Assembly: GCA_905221605.1 (NCBI GenBank)
Contig: CAJNDS010000157.1
Span: 148,024 to 212,023 of the forward strand
Direction of reading: 5' to 3'
Source of the DNA: Symbiodinium natans
Taxonomy: Eukaryota > Sar > Dinophyceae > Suessiales > Symbiodiniaceae
Length of the DNA stretch: 64,000 nt
The notes under the pieces are model-generated. The model worked only from the letters and a program-made list of their open reading frames with translations, searched no databases and was not told the origin of the DNA. The translations under genes were made by a program, and so were the position numbers. Positions 31,178 through 40,870 of this stretch are shown one piece after another. How positions within the stretch are numbered: position 1 is the first letter of the stretch; each line of letters begins with the position of its first letter.

Positions 31178-31412
31178 GGGTCACCTCATGCACCCCAGCC
31201 ACTTGTTGGCACTGGTTCGGCGGAAGGAGCGGCAAGCCATATAACCTCCAAAGGCGATACCCCAAGCTCCCTCTCATTCCCTCTCCTCTCCCCGCCCCCC
31301 TTCCCTCCCAAGAAGCAAAGGAATGAAAAGCAAGTACAAAGCAAATCTTCCTCCCCCGCCCCCCCACTCAAAGGTTCCCTAAACCTTACGTAAGCAAGCG
31401 TTTTGTGGCCCT

Positions 31413-31655
31413 ATGGCCCTATACCCTGGGCTTGTGTGGATCTATGGGGTCCGGCATGAATTCCCTACAACCTGCAATGTGTACTGTAAGAACTGGCGAG
31501 GCAGCTGCTCACGTGCTGAGCGGTGCCCTGTGAGAAAGCATGTGCCCAGCTGGCAGCAGAAAATCATGGAACAGGTGCTTCTTGATTGTATGATGCTGCG
31601 GTTGGTACAGGGCATACAAGGAAAGGCAACAAGTAGATGGGCTGTGTGCTTGTGA
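31413..31655 (+). CDS. Exon candidate, unknown protein
   Basis: The frame reads YGVRHEFPTTCNVYCKNWRG, CSRAERCPVRKHVPSWQQK and IMEQVLLDCMMLRLVQGIQ before TGA. Six Cys residues are present. A continuation may exist at 31675-31880 (SPSRLGPEYELLSGAEVWPL) in another frame after an intron whose ends I cannot fix. Confidence 0.38.
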   Translation: MALYPGLVWIYGVRHEFPTTCNVYCKNWRGSCSRAERCPVRKHVPSWQQKIMEQVLLDCMMLRLVQGIQGKATSRWAVCL

Positions 31656-31854
31656 GGTAAAGTGAACTTTCCGGAGGTATGTTCAGCCAATCTCCTAGCA
31701 GACTCGGCCCCGAGTATGAGTTGCTCTCAGGAGCAGAGGTCTGGCCACTTGGCCCCGCTGTACCCTTCCATCAAGTCCGCAGGGCAGCGTGTCTGCCCTA
31801 CTTTCGGCATCTGGGCCCGCTGCGTAATACCTCTTCTAGACTTTTGGTTCGAGC

Positions 31855-32235
31855 ATGGCTGTCGATACCCAGGCCCCAGGCATGAGAACTACGCCGCAAC
31901 CCCACTCCTCCACACCAACTAGTTGTTTCCCGACCACTTCGGTTTGGTTCACTTTCCTGGTCCTCCGCTGCCGCTTTGGTTCAGCGGACACAATCTCAGC
32001 GACTGTATCAGCTGCCACGCGTCGTAGTCAGAGCCGGAGTAGTCGGAGGAAGAAGAGGCAACGCAGGCAGTGGATAGTAAAGATAGCATCCATATGTTCT
32101 CTGCATCAGTTAGCACTCAGCATCTCCTACAAACAGCCAAGGCCTAGGGGCGATCGCTTTGCGCAGTGTGCCAAAGCATTTGGGGATTCAGCTCAGCGGT
32201 ACCTGAAGATTGCACGAAACATCGGCAATGGATAA
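31855..32235 (+). CDS. Open frame of 126 codons, unknown protein
   Basis: ATG 31855 opens MAVDTQAPGMRTTPQPHSST. A hydrophobic segment (VWFTFLVLRC) follows, then an Arg/Lys-rich patch (SRSSRRKKRQRRQWIVKI) and CAKAFGDSAQRYLKIARNIG before TAA. Overlapping forward frames end or are Ser/Pro-rich. The family is unknown; the basic patch could be nucleic-acid binding or simply low complexity. Confidence 0.38.
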   Translation: MAVDTQAPGMRTTPQPHSSTPTSCFPTTSVWFTFLVLRCRFGSADTISATVSAATRRSQSRSSRRKKRQRRQWIVKIASICSLHQLALSISYKQPRPRGDRFAQCAKAFGDSAQRYLKIARNIGNG

Positions 32236-32669
32236 AACGACTCGAGCCTGAAAACATCAAGTTAACCGAGCAGGGACCGCTGGAGCAGCAGCCCCTGGGG
32301 TGTGAAGCATACGCTGCAATCTTGTGATGCCTTTTCATTCCCATGACGGACCGTGACTCAAGCTAGTAGCAGCCAGAAGTAGTTGTCCGACAAGCAGTCC
32401 GAGAACTGGAGACAGTGTATTACCTCACGTTGGCAAAGGCATAGCACGGCCCTGCAGACCGAAACCAGCTGAGGCTTTGCCAGCTCGATGACGAGCTCAT
32501 TGAGGGCCCAGGTTAGCAGCACTCGCAGCATCTCACGGGCTTCTGACAAGAACCTGGATTCTCGCAAACGTTGGTTTCCCGTCCAAGTGGACGACTCAGC
32601 ATGATATCAACATTTACAAGTGCGACTCAACGTTCTGCTTCTCTGTGTGCTCACTTCGGTGGATGATAG

Positions 32670-32775
32670 AAATCCTGCATGACCCCAGCCACCCACACAC
32701 CAACTTGCCTACAGAAATCCCCTGCGCACCCCTTAATTTCAATGTTGCTGGGGCATCTGGGGTCATGCAGGATTT
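32670..32775. repeat. Perfect 19-bp inverted repeat
   Basis: AAATCCTGCATGACCCCAG at 32670-32688 is exactly complementary to 32757-32775 around a 68-bp loop. The stem-loop could be a fold-back element or an RNA hairpin. No flanking target duplication is evident. Confidence 0.8.
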
Positions 32776-33021
32776 GCATGACTCGCGCCGCCGGGTTTCT
32801 GCAGAGTGGACTCTGCATCAATGTTAAAATTAGGGGCGGCCAGGGGATTGGGTTGTGGAAAAACTCATGTCACTTTTACCCGAAACGCCTTAGGCCTGGG
32901 GCCTCGGCGGTGATACCTAAAGAACCTTTCAGGGGAACCCGATACATCCTTTTGATGACCAGCTCGCTATACGGCAAGGAAGCAAGAGTTGACTGGGCTT
33001 GAGCCCTGCGTGAAAGAACAG

Positions 33022-33191
33022 CTCCCGGATGCGAATGTCCTAAGCCAATATCTTGATGTCCCCTACATGCGCGCTCCTCGAACTATCTCGAACTATCATG
33101 ACATGAATGTGCATTTTCGTTTGGACAATCTCACGAACTCGCGTATGTGGGAGCCATACGGGCCATCGTTTGGATCTTTGATCGCTGTGAG
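33022..33191 (+). CDS. Exon candidate, unknown protein
   Basis: After AAAGAACAG the frame reads LPDANVLSQYLDVPYMRAPR, TISNYHDMNVHFRLDNLTNS and RMWEPYGPSFGSLIAV, ending at TGAG|GTAG. The sequence has the rhythm of a globular enzyme, but no motif I can assign. This is one of the better unassigned exons. Confidence 0.52.
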
Positions 33192-33391
33192 GTAGACCTA
33201 GCCGACATGACCTAGATGCGCTGCGTGCGATGTCGTCGTAAGAACATTGACTTCGTTTGTTCCATTCAGTTGGGAAGAATGTGTTGTCGACTTGGCTCAA
33301 ATTTGAAAGTGCCATAACGTCGGAAGTTTATGGCAGTTCTCGTTTCGAGCTTTTGGCATTATCTCATCTCAGCTCCAATGCATTCACGTGA

Positions 33392-33667
33392 GTGCGTTGC
33401 ACTGCTGATGTTGCAACTCAGATCCGCTGTGCGGGTTGGCGCCATCTACGTAGGTATATTTCAGATCTGTTCTTACCTCTTGCTGAAGATTCCGAGAAGG
33501 AGTCTGAGCACATTATTCCATTCCGTGCTTCACGTCGAATACCTGCCTCAAGTGCAGCGAAGATAGCATGGCGCTCGATCTTGGGTTTCGGGAGTTCAAG
33601 CTCTGCCCTGTTTCTGACGGTTGTCTTGCATTCACGTGTTTGCGCAGCTCTAAACCCTAAACACTGA
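33392..33667 (+). CDS. Open frame of 91 codons, unknown protein
   Basis: The frame contains WRHLRRYISDLFLPLAEDSE, KESEHIIPFRASRRIPASSA and ILGFGSSSSALFLTVVLHSR and ends where CCCTAAAC-like words begin (33653). The C-terminal hydrophobic stretch might be a membrane segment. The family is unknown. Confidence 0.45.
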   Translation: MRCTADVATQIRCAGWRHLRRYISDLFLPLAEDSEKESEHIIPFRASRRIPASSAAKIAWRSILGFGSSSSALFLTVVLHSRVCAALNPKH

Positions 33668-35142
33668 ACCCTCAACCCTAAATCAGTTCATTGGCGAAGG
33701 GTTGAGGGCATAGCACCCTGGCTTACCAAAGCCTTTCCTGCCCAGCTGACGATGCGCATCATCATGGGGCTGATGTTGGCGGGGGGGCAAGAACACCCTC
33801 TCGGACAACCAAGAGTAGGACCTCCTGCGCTGTCTTGACCAAACATTGCATAAGATAGAAGAGGCCCTACTAATGATTAATGTTCAATGAGACTGCGCAA
33901 GAAATAGCAGCCAAATAGAAGGATTCGTGGGCGGCGATTGTGCACCTGCTCGACGAGCTAACTCAGCTAAACCCTAAACCCCAGGCCGGGCCTCCAGACT
34001 TGGTAGGCAGTAAAACGGGTCCGAGGCAAGTCACCACCTACATTATGTCGCGAGCTGTTGGGTGCTCAGCTGACTCAGCTGGGCTTTCAGGCTTCGGGTG
34101 GAGGGATTTTGTTTCAAGATAGTTGAGGTTTAGGTCTTGCGTTGGGTTCAAGGTTTCGGCTTTCAGGGCGTAGTTGCGAGCAAATGGTTCGAGACCTACA
34201 GGCTGGTGTACTCGTCTAAAGTACCACCCAAACCTTGAAACTGAACCCTCAAGCCCACAAACTCTGAAGCCTCAAGCTTGGTGTGTATGAGCTCGACATC
34301 CTTAAAGCCTAAAGCCCTACCCTAATCTTCAATCCTTAAAGCCCAAAACCCTACGCCTAGGCTCTAGAATCCCTACAGCCCTAAACAAAAGGCGGGCATG
34401 AAGCTATTCACATAGTTACATACCTGATGCGTTCGCACATCAAACATTTGCGGCAATGGGCGCGGGGAGTGTGGATCGTGAGCCAGAACGCGCAGCCCAA
34501 AACCCAACACCCTAAACCAAGAACCCTCAATCCCAACATCTTGGGTTTAGGGCTCTAGGGCCCACGAGTCTTGCCCCTTGCCTGAGCCGAGAAAAGCTGA
34601 TTGAACCAAGCAGCCCACATATTTTTGCATGGTTTGCTTTACGATTCGTTCTTTCTTTGCAGCATGGCCCTCGGTTCTGTTCCTGCTTCATACGACTAGA
34701 ACACCACACCAAGCACTATCAGTGGCGTTCTCGACTTCAGTGCAGCACCGCTACTGCATGAGGAAAGTTCCGGAGATCACCGCTGGCAGGCATTGTGGGG
34801 TATATTGGGGGTTCGAGGTATGTGGTTCAAGGTTCAGGGTCTAACGATCTTCAAGGCTGTGGCTTGACGGCGATTCACTTGAGGTTGAGGCCAAGGTCTC
34901 AGAACCTTTGTTTTTTTTGGAGTTTGTGGTACCTACTCGAGGTTTTGCAGTATCTTAAGCAATCAATCCTAAAAGCTATACCTTAGCTAAGTTATCTCAA
35001 GCAACCATCCCCCAATAAGCAAAACCTGAACTCTGTACTAAACACTGTACCTTAGCTAACATATCTTGAGCCATCACGCCACAATAAGCAAGACAAAGCA
35101 TCTATCTTAAACACTATGCCATAGCTAAGATATCTTGAGCAA
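33668..35142. other. No confirmed gene
   Basis: CCCTAAA words occur singly at 33655, 33970 and 34510. A weak open frame at 34629-34844 (LHTTRTPHQALSVAFSTS) lacks clear boundaries. Between 34960 and 35160 a unit of about 75 bp (AGCTAAG.TATCT..AGCAATC...AATAAGCAAAAC) is repeated three times. Confidence 0.4.
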
Positions 35143-35254
35143 TCATCCCCCGATAAGCAAAACCAATTTGCGGAATTTCTCGGCAACAGCTCTCGTTAAA
35201 GCCTCGCCGAAATTTCGCGTCTCTCGATTTTTCCTCACAATTCTGGGGGGGGCC

Positions 35255-35605
35255 TTATCGAATTGATCCTGACCATTTTCGGATTTTTCTTCACCATTCC
35301 CGGAGGCCACACTATCAGGATTCATGATGACGTGCGTCGTTTTTTGCTCAGCCGAGAATGGACTCCTTTTGAAGTCATATGGGACGCTTTCAAATTCATG
35401 GAAACTCATGACTTCTAAAAACCACATGGATTCCTTTCACACTCATACACACTCATCCCTGTTAAAATCACATGGACCTCTTCTAAATTCATGTGAACTA
35501 ATTCCTTTTAACCACATATGGATCCATTTTATTTTCATATAAACTCATCCCTTTTAGGATCCCTCCTAAACTCCTCCCATCATATAAAGCCAGCAAATCC
35601 CCCCT
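35255..35605 (-). repeat. Dispersed AT-rich repeat, family C, inverted copy
   Basis: Read on the minus strand this gives GGAGGAGTTTAGGAGGGATCC, then ATATGAA..AAATGGATCCATATG and TGTGATTTTAACAGGGATGAG, matching the forward copies at 5.06-5.24 and 50.76-50.93 kb. CTTCACCATTCCCGGAGGC near 35290 also recurs at 50.88 kb. Confidence 0.65.
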
Positions 35606-35788
35606 CCCCCCCGGCGACCTGAAGCTTGCGACGAACCCAAAAAGCCGTAAAGCCTGAACCCCTTACCCTAAAACCGGAGTGGCAGCACTGCCCTGCGCTT
35701 GGCAGGCCATCGGCTGAACTGAGGCCAGGGTCTCCGGGACTCAAAGCTTGAGGGGCCTTCAAACCTTAAGGGGTTGCCGGCTGAGGAT

Positions 35789-36139
35789 TCAGAGTTCATG
35801 GCCAAGTTTGACGTCTGTTTTGGCGGGGCAAAAGGGGTTGTGTTTGTAATGTTGTAAAGCAGATGTGCAAAGAAGCCTTGGGTTGTCAAGGCGTTCAAAG
35901 TGCATGCTTGCGAGTTTTTCGGCTCGAGCGAGCTTTGTCTTCGTTGCTTGAGAGTTGACGAGCGTGTCAGTAGCCTCTGCGCTTGCAGCCTGAGCCCTGC
36001 AAAGTATGTTTTGATGTCCGGATTCCGAGCCACATGGCCAAAAGCTCTCCAGAAACGGCTCCTCACGAGCCATGGGCATAGATGTTGAAGTTCTATCAGA
36101 CGATGTAGCGAGAGTATGCTGTGAAGTATTGTGTTGCAT
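35789..36139 (-). CDS. Open frame of 116 codons, unknown protein
   Basis: The minus-strand frame contains CRAQAASAEATDTLVNSQAT, KTKLARAEKLASMHFERLDN, PRLLCTSALQHYKHNPFC and stops at 35789. The Ala/Lys/Glu-rich first half looks helical. A second minus-strand frame (35668-36066) overlaps but is Ser/Arg/Pro-rich. The family is unknown. Confidence 0.42.
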   Translation of the reverse strand: MQHNTSQHTLATSSDRTSTSMPMAREEPFLESFWPCGSESGHQNILCRAQAASAEATDTLVNSQATKTKLARAEKLASMHFERLDNPRLLCTSALQHYKHNPFCPAKTDVKLGHEL

Positions 36140-36254
36140 TCTGCTCTAAACCTACGACACCTATTGCGCTACAACGTATGCTGTCTGTTGTACGATAGAT
36201 GGTCTGCAGTTCAGTGGTTGACAACCTCTTGCAGGCCGGCGATTTGGATGACAG

Positions 36255-36681
36255 TTGGTCTCCACACGCACCTGTGTCGACCGTGCCAAAAAGCTAAGCC
36301 ACGTGAAAGTGGGCTTCATTCGAGCTTGGGCCCCGAACAAAGCCTGGACCCAGCACAGCCTAAACCCTGCAGTTCGGATTGGCCTTTTGGCATGTTACGA
36401 TACAGCCCAGCACAAGAAGTCCCTAAGCCGAGAGCCTGAAGTGTTTGCCACATGTTTGTGCCTTTATACATTCATCCGAACAACTGCTTAGATTGCCCCA
36501 GTTGTCCGGCTTTGAGAAGCTTTGGCCAAAACACAACTCTTTCGCCAACCCTGGCATAGCGTGCAATCAACCCATGTCGTGTTTCGCCCCTCCGAGAGTG
36601 CCTTTTGTTGACGGCCGGCTGAGGTGGTGGGGCTGGCAGTGGAGAGTCTCCGGGCGTAGTTTCGCCTTTCAGGTGGTTTGA
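36255..36681 (+). CDS. Two adjacent exon candidates, unknown protein(s)
   Basis: Frame one (36255-36491) reads TRTCVDRAKKLSHVKVGFIR, AWAPNKAWTQHSLNPAVRIG and LLACYDTAQHKKSLSREPEV. Frame two (36487-36681) reads LPQLSGFEKLWPKHNSFANP and VPFVDGRLRWWGWQWRVSG, with five Trp residues. Whether they are joined by splicing is unknown, and no domain is recognised. Confidence 0.33.
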
Positions 36682-37116
36682 CTCGATTGTCGCAAGCCGC
36701 GTATGTTCGCATGAAGCAGCGAGTCGCGCTAGGGACTTGTTTTGATTCTGACTAGCTGCCTTTCTTTGGCCAGTTTTCGCGTGGCTGCCACACTGCCATC
36801 GTCCGCACTGCTACTGCAGGAAGACTCACGCTTGACAAGCTCTGAAGAATGATCATGATACTAAGAGAACAGCCTCTTTTACCCTGAGCGTCCTAAAGCC
36901 TACCAATAGAGCCGATAGGCCTGGACCTAGTTGTCCCCTTCCGCCTTTTGCTCAAGCGCTGTGGAAAAAATCACATCCAAAGCAATAGCAAACCTTCAGC
37001 AATGATGCCCACGAAGCCCAGAAGCCCCTCGAAACAAAAGCCCGTAAACCCTAAACCGCTGGATTCTAAAACCAAATGCCACACCCCAGTTCTAGCTAAC
37101 ACCACTGCAGTGTCAG

Positions 37117-37341
37117 CCGTGTGCGCCGCTGGGAAGCCCAGCGCAACATGGGAGCCTTGGACAAAATTCCGGAGTCCAAGAGGGTCTGGAATTCATGGAG
37201 AGACGCGGCGTAGGCATTGCAATATGACTTGTGGGCACGCCGCGGAGTCGCAAAACTTGACAAATTCGACTCAGAAGCGCTCGTGCTTGAGGGATTGCAA
37301 GCGAGCAAGAACGACATGACATGGAAGTTCATCGAGTTAAG
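37117..37341 (+). pseudogene. Coding relic with in-frame TAG, unknown protein
   Basis: One frame reads VRRWEAQRNMGALDKIPESK, RVWNSWRDAA, then TAG at 37211-37213, then ALQYDLWARRGVAKLDKFDS and EALVLEGLQASKNDMTWKFI, with GT after AAG at 37341. Composition is continuous and strongly protein-like on both sides of the stop, while the other two frames are Arg/Ser/Cys-rich. A single nonsense change is the simplest explanation. A 5' exon ending before the stop and a second exon starting at GCGTAG|GCATTG is the alternative. The family is unknown. Confidence 0.5.
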
Positions 37342-37449
37342 GTTTGGGGTCACTAGGGGCGTAGGCCCTTCAACCAGCAATCCGAAAACAGTCAGTATGA
37401 ACCCTGATAACACAACGCCTGAAACTTAGTCCTTAGAAAAAGGAACTGT

Positions 37450-37761
37450 ATGTGTCATAGTGGTAGGAGCAAATGCGTTCTGAACGCAGCATCTTTCACT
37501 GTAGTGTGCTGGAAATGCAGGTGGTGTCATGGTGTACAGTCGGAATGTCACTGGAGTCAGGTAGTCAATGTCCTAAGAGACTCACCTGAAAGAGGTAGCG
37601 CAAATAAGCTATCTCCCATCTTTGCTTGTCGCAAGGCCTTGGCGACTCAGTCGCGCAATTGGCGCTGTAAGGCGGGAGTCTCGGAAGATTGGCAATCGTG
37701 TCCGGACCTGCGACATTTTTTCTCAAGGAGCTGTTTGTTAAGCAGGCAGCTTTGGTGTTGA
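37450..37761 (+). CDS. Weak Cys-rich open frame
   Basis: The frame reads CWKCRWCHGVQSECHWSQVV, NVLRDSPERGSANKLSPIF and later KAGVSEDWQSC. Many Cys and Trp residues occur but no regular spacing. It overlaps a second frame starting at 37689. Confidence 0.25.
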   Translation: MCHSGRSKCVLNAASFTVVCWKCRWCHGVQSECHWSQVVNVLRDSPERGSANKLSPIFACRKALATQSRNWRCKAGVSEDWQSCPDLRHFFSRSCLLSRQLWC

Positions 37762-37955
37762 TATGTGCCGGTACTCCTCGTCCAAATCACGTCCTTGGTA
37801 TTGGTAGCTCATCCAGCCTGAGACTGTCGGGAGAGATAGCTTCCATCGCAACATATGAGGATCTTAAGCCCAAAACCCAAATCCTAAACTCCAAGTCCCA
37901 ATCCCACACCCTGAACCCTAACTCCAAGCCCCAACCAAAGCTCCTCCAGGTTTTG

Positions 37956-38078
37956 ATGGGCCACCCTCCTTTGAGCAAGGTGCTGGTAGTTGCTGGCGTG
38001 GCTTTGTCCGTAGCCACTTGTCTTAGCTTGGTGGTACCTTTAAACCGGGGCTTCCACTTTGAAATCGGAGCATCACGG
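37956..38078 (+). CDS. First exon of a membrane protein, possibly rhomboid/Derlin-like
   Basis: ATG 37956 opens 41 codons: MGHPPLSKVLVVAGVALS, VATCLSLVVPLNR, GFHFEIGASR, ending in phase 0 at a consensus GTAAGG donor (38079). A polar N-terminus with Pro-Pro, one hydrophobic helix and an aromatic-acidic loop resembles the first segment of rhomboid-superfamily proteins (Derlin, UBAC2), but the similarity rests on pattern only. Downstream exons are not certain; 38337-38401 (SKEVKRQSMYLRIEDDYITQ) is a candidate. The ATG is preceded by CCCAACCC-type text that is unlikely to be coding. Confidence 0.48.
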
Positions 38079-38670
38079 GTAAGGATTGCCATCAGGGGAT
38101 AGGCACAATATTGAGGTCATGAGTAAAGGCTATGCAGGAGTTATCTGGCAACCCTGTTTTTCTCCCACGTGCTAGTTCACTGCCGGGAACTGCAAAAGGC
38201 ACGCACAGGTAGCTTTGGTGCTCTCATCAGGTTGAGAACCACCCTCGAAAAACTTTCACAAGTACAAAAACCCGAAGACAACGGTTACGACCCCCTCACA
38301 ACAGAACACAGCTGAGTTTTCTGGCCCTCCTCACAAGAATAGCAAAGAGGTGAAACGGCAGTCGATGTACTTGAGGATTGAGGATGACTATATCACGCAA
38401 TGGCACACCCTAAACCCTAAATTCAAAGGCTCTCCTGCAGTTCGGCTTCGGGGGCTCGAATATTCGTCCTCACTGGAACCAGACAAACCTGTGAGCTCAG
38501 CTTGCAGGTCGACCAAAAAATACTCCAAACCCTACACCCTAAACCCTGCACCCGCTCAACCCGAGCCCCTCCTTGACCCCCAACTTTCCGCGTAGGCGGT
38601 GCTACTGGGCGTGTGGTACGGACTGGTCACGACCAGGGGGCTCAACGCCTTGGAGAGCCGAGAGAGGCAG

Positions 38671-38760
38671 TAGGGTTTAGGGTTTAGGGTTTAGGGTTTA
38701 GGGTTTAGGGTTCAGGGTTCAGGGTTTAGGGTTTATGGGCTTAGGGTTTGGGGTGTGGGG
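38671..38760 (+). repeat. Telomere-type repeat block (TTTAGGG)n
   Basis: About ten units, with GTTCAGGG variants in the middle. Confidence 0.9.
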
Positions 38761-39594
38761 TTGAAGATTTTGGAATTGGGGGTTTGAGGGGTCGTTGTGG
38801 TCCTTTTCGTTGGGCTGTCTGAGTTACACGGATGATTTAGGATCCTTTTGATGGTGCGGGGACTGGTAGCTTAAACGCTGCGCGAGAAACCTGAAGCCGG
38901 GAACTTGCCGACATGGCAGCGGCGAGGTAAGGATGATCGCAGAAGTCATGGTGCTTCATGGGTTCATAGGGTTGAATTGATTGGATGAGAGGGCGCATAT
39001 CCACTACACTTCTTGCATCCGGAAGCGGGTATGGAGGTGAAGGGTTGCATGCGGTTTAGGGTTAAGGCTTGTAAAGACAACAGGTACTTCGTAGGTCACC
39101 TGCCCGGAGCCTACGAGTAAGGGCCTCAATACACCGTATTTATTCCCCGCAGAAGGTCCTCAGAAGCAGTCCCGAACCTGAAACCCCCAACTGGAGCCCA
39201 CAAGCCCTCCCAAGCCCCAAACGCCCGAAACCATGCCTCGGCTCCTCGAGGGGCATTGCCCATCCAGATTCTTCGCCGAGGCCCCTTGGGAAGCCCTCAA
39301 ACCAGAAATAATCGAGGGGGGCTGGGAGGGGGGGGGGGGGGGGGGGGACTGCAGATACCCATGTGAAGCTCGGGCCATCAGGTTTATAGGGTTTCAAGTT
39401 CTGCGGTTTAGGGTTCAGGGTCGACTGGATCTTTTCAGGGGGGGCTTCGGTGGGTTTTGGCGCAGAACTCTCGGCTTGTGTCTTCAATTCATGGCTTCAA
39501 AAGGCCTCCCTCATGCAACATGGGCCTGTTTCGAACCTCATGCCCTGAACCAGAACCCAGGTTCCCGTTTTAGCCCCCCGGGATCCTCTTGGGT
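38761..39594. other. No confirmed gene
   Basis: A G19 tract lies near 39329-39347, inside open frames on both strands. The segment 39270-39320 (FFAEAPWEALKPEIIEG) looks coding but is too short to call. Confidence 0.35.
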
Positions 39595-39952
39595 CTAACC
39601 CTAAACCCTAAACTCTAAACCCTAAACCCTAAACCCTAAACGCTAAACCCTAAACTCTAAACTCCTAAGCAGCTTCAGTACTTCGAGTACTTCGGGAGTT
39701 CTGGACATAGCGATGCCTCCAACTTCTTGCCGCCCTTGGGGACAAGCCCCGAGTTCGCAATCCCATGCTGGAATCTTCATTTCTGAAGTCCAACCCGATT
39801 AGGATTTAGGGTTTAGGGTTTTGGGTTTCGGGTTTAGGGATTCGGGTTTAGGGTTTTGGGTTTAAGGGTGAAGGGTTAAGGGTTCGGGTTTAGGGTTTCG
39901 GGTTTAGGGTTTTGGGTTTAAGGGTTAAGGGTTTAGGGTTTAGGGTTTAGGG
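39595..39952. repeat. Telomere-type blocks in opposite orientations
   Basis: C-strand CCCTAAA units (39595-39664) and G-strand GTTTAGGG/GTTTCGGG units (39803-39952) face each other across 140 bp of unique sequence. Confidence 0.9.
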
Positions 39953-40085
39953 GCTAGAGGCCCCAAACCCACTTCTTGGAGCTGTTTCAGGCTGGTGCCG
40001 GCACCCTGGACAGCGCCACGGCCGGCGGGATGGACACGCTTCGTTTGCTTTAGCGGCCTGGCTTGGCAAGCCAAGTCCCTGACTA

Positions 40086-40269
40086 AGGGTAGTTAACACG
40101 GTCCCTGAGGGTGGTTTAGGGTTACTAGGATTGTTTGGGTGGTTTAGGGCTATTAGTGTAATTACGGCGGTACCCCTATAGTACGAATATAGGGGTGTAA
40201 CACTAATAACCCTAAACCACCCTAATAACCCGAACAACCCCAAATTTAAGGGACCATGTTAACTACCCT
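40086..40269. repeat. MITE-like fold-back element, family B
   Basis: AGGGTAGTTAACACGGTCCCT at 40086-40106 faces AGGGACCATGTTAACTACCC (40249-40268). The complementarity continues inward with GGTGGTTTAGGG and TTATTAGTG words to a roughly 40-bp centre, so nearly the whole 184 bp can fold back. The ends match the element at 52.84 kb. Confidence 0.75.
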
Positions 40270-40515
40270 AAGAGTGTAACATAGGGGCCTGAATTAGAAT
40301 AGGGTTTTGGGGGGCAATAGTATGAGTACGTAGTTATTCCGACCCGTACATTAAGTGCTTTGCAAGTTTTGCTTGGTGACTTCTCCAGATTATCGTCCCT
40401 TTGGGATGTCCTTATATGTCCCTATTGTCAGGCGGGCCCCCATTACTTCGGGTACCCCAAAACGGACCATAATTTCAAGAACTGACCACATGTTGGTTGG
40501 TATTTGTAGTAGAAG

Positions 40516-40578
40516 ATGATGTACATGGGTCACATGAGCGATCTCGGAGTGATGTTTGGGCAATACGACCCATTGCAG
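40516..40578 (+). CDS. Possible 5' exon, unknown assignment
   Basis: ATG 40516 opens 21 codons (MMYMGHMSDLGVMFGQYDPL, then Q) ending in phase 0 at CAG|GTATGA. It lies about 290 bp upstream of the first recognised metallophosphoesterase exon, which needs a phase-1 donor, so a further exon would be required to connect them. It could belong to another gene. Confidence 0.35.
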
Positions 40579-40870
40579 GTATGAGCTGGACTACCCTCCC
40601 CTTCTCTCCGATTTCGTTCTGTACAGTACACTAGGTAGAATCCTCCCCAGTGCCCTGAGCTCTTGACGAACTCCCGAGATGAACTCCTGCATGGGCGGGT
40701 TCAAAGACAAGTTATCACATGTCTGTTCTATGCTCCACAAGCCGTTCTTGTGATTTATTCGAGGTCTGACAAATGAGTTACGTTGCAATGACCCGTGGAT
40801 TGGGGCCGCGGAGAGTGCCCCAAGATTTGACTTTCTTGATCTGCACGATGTGCTGGTCCGTGCAGCTGAG

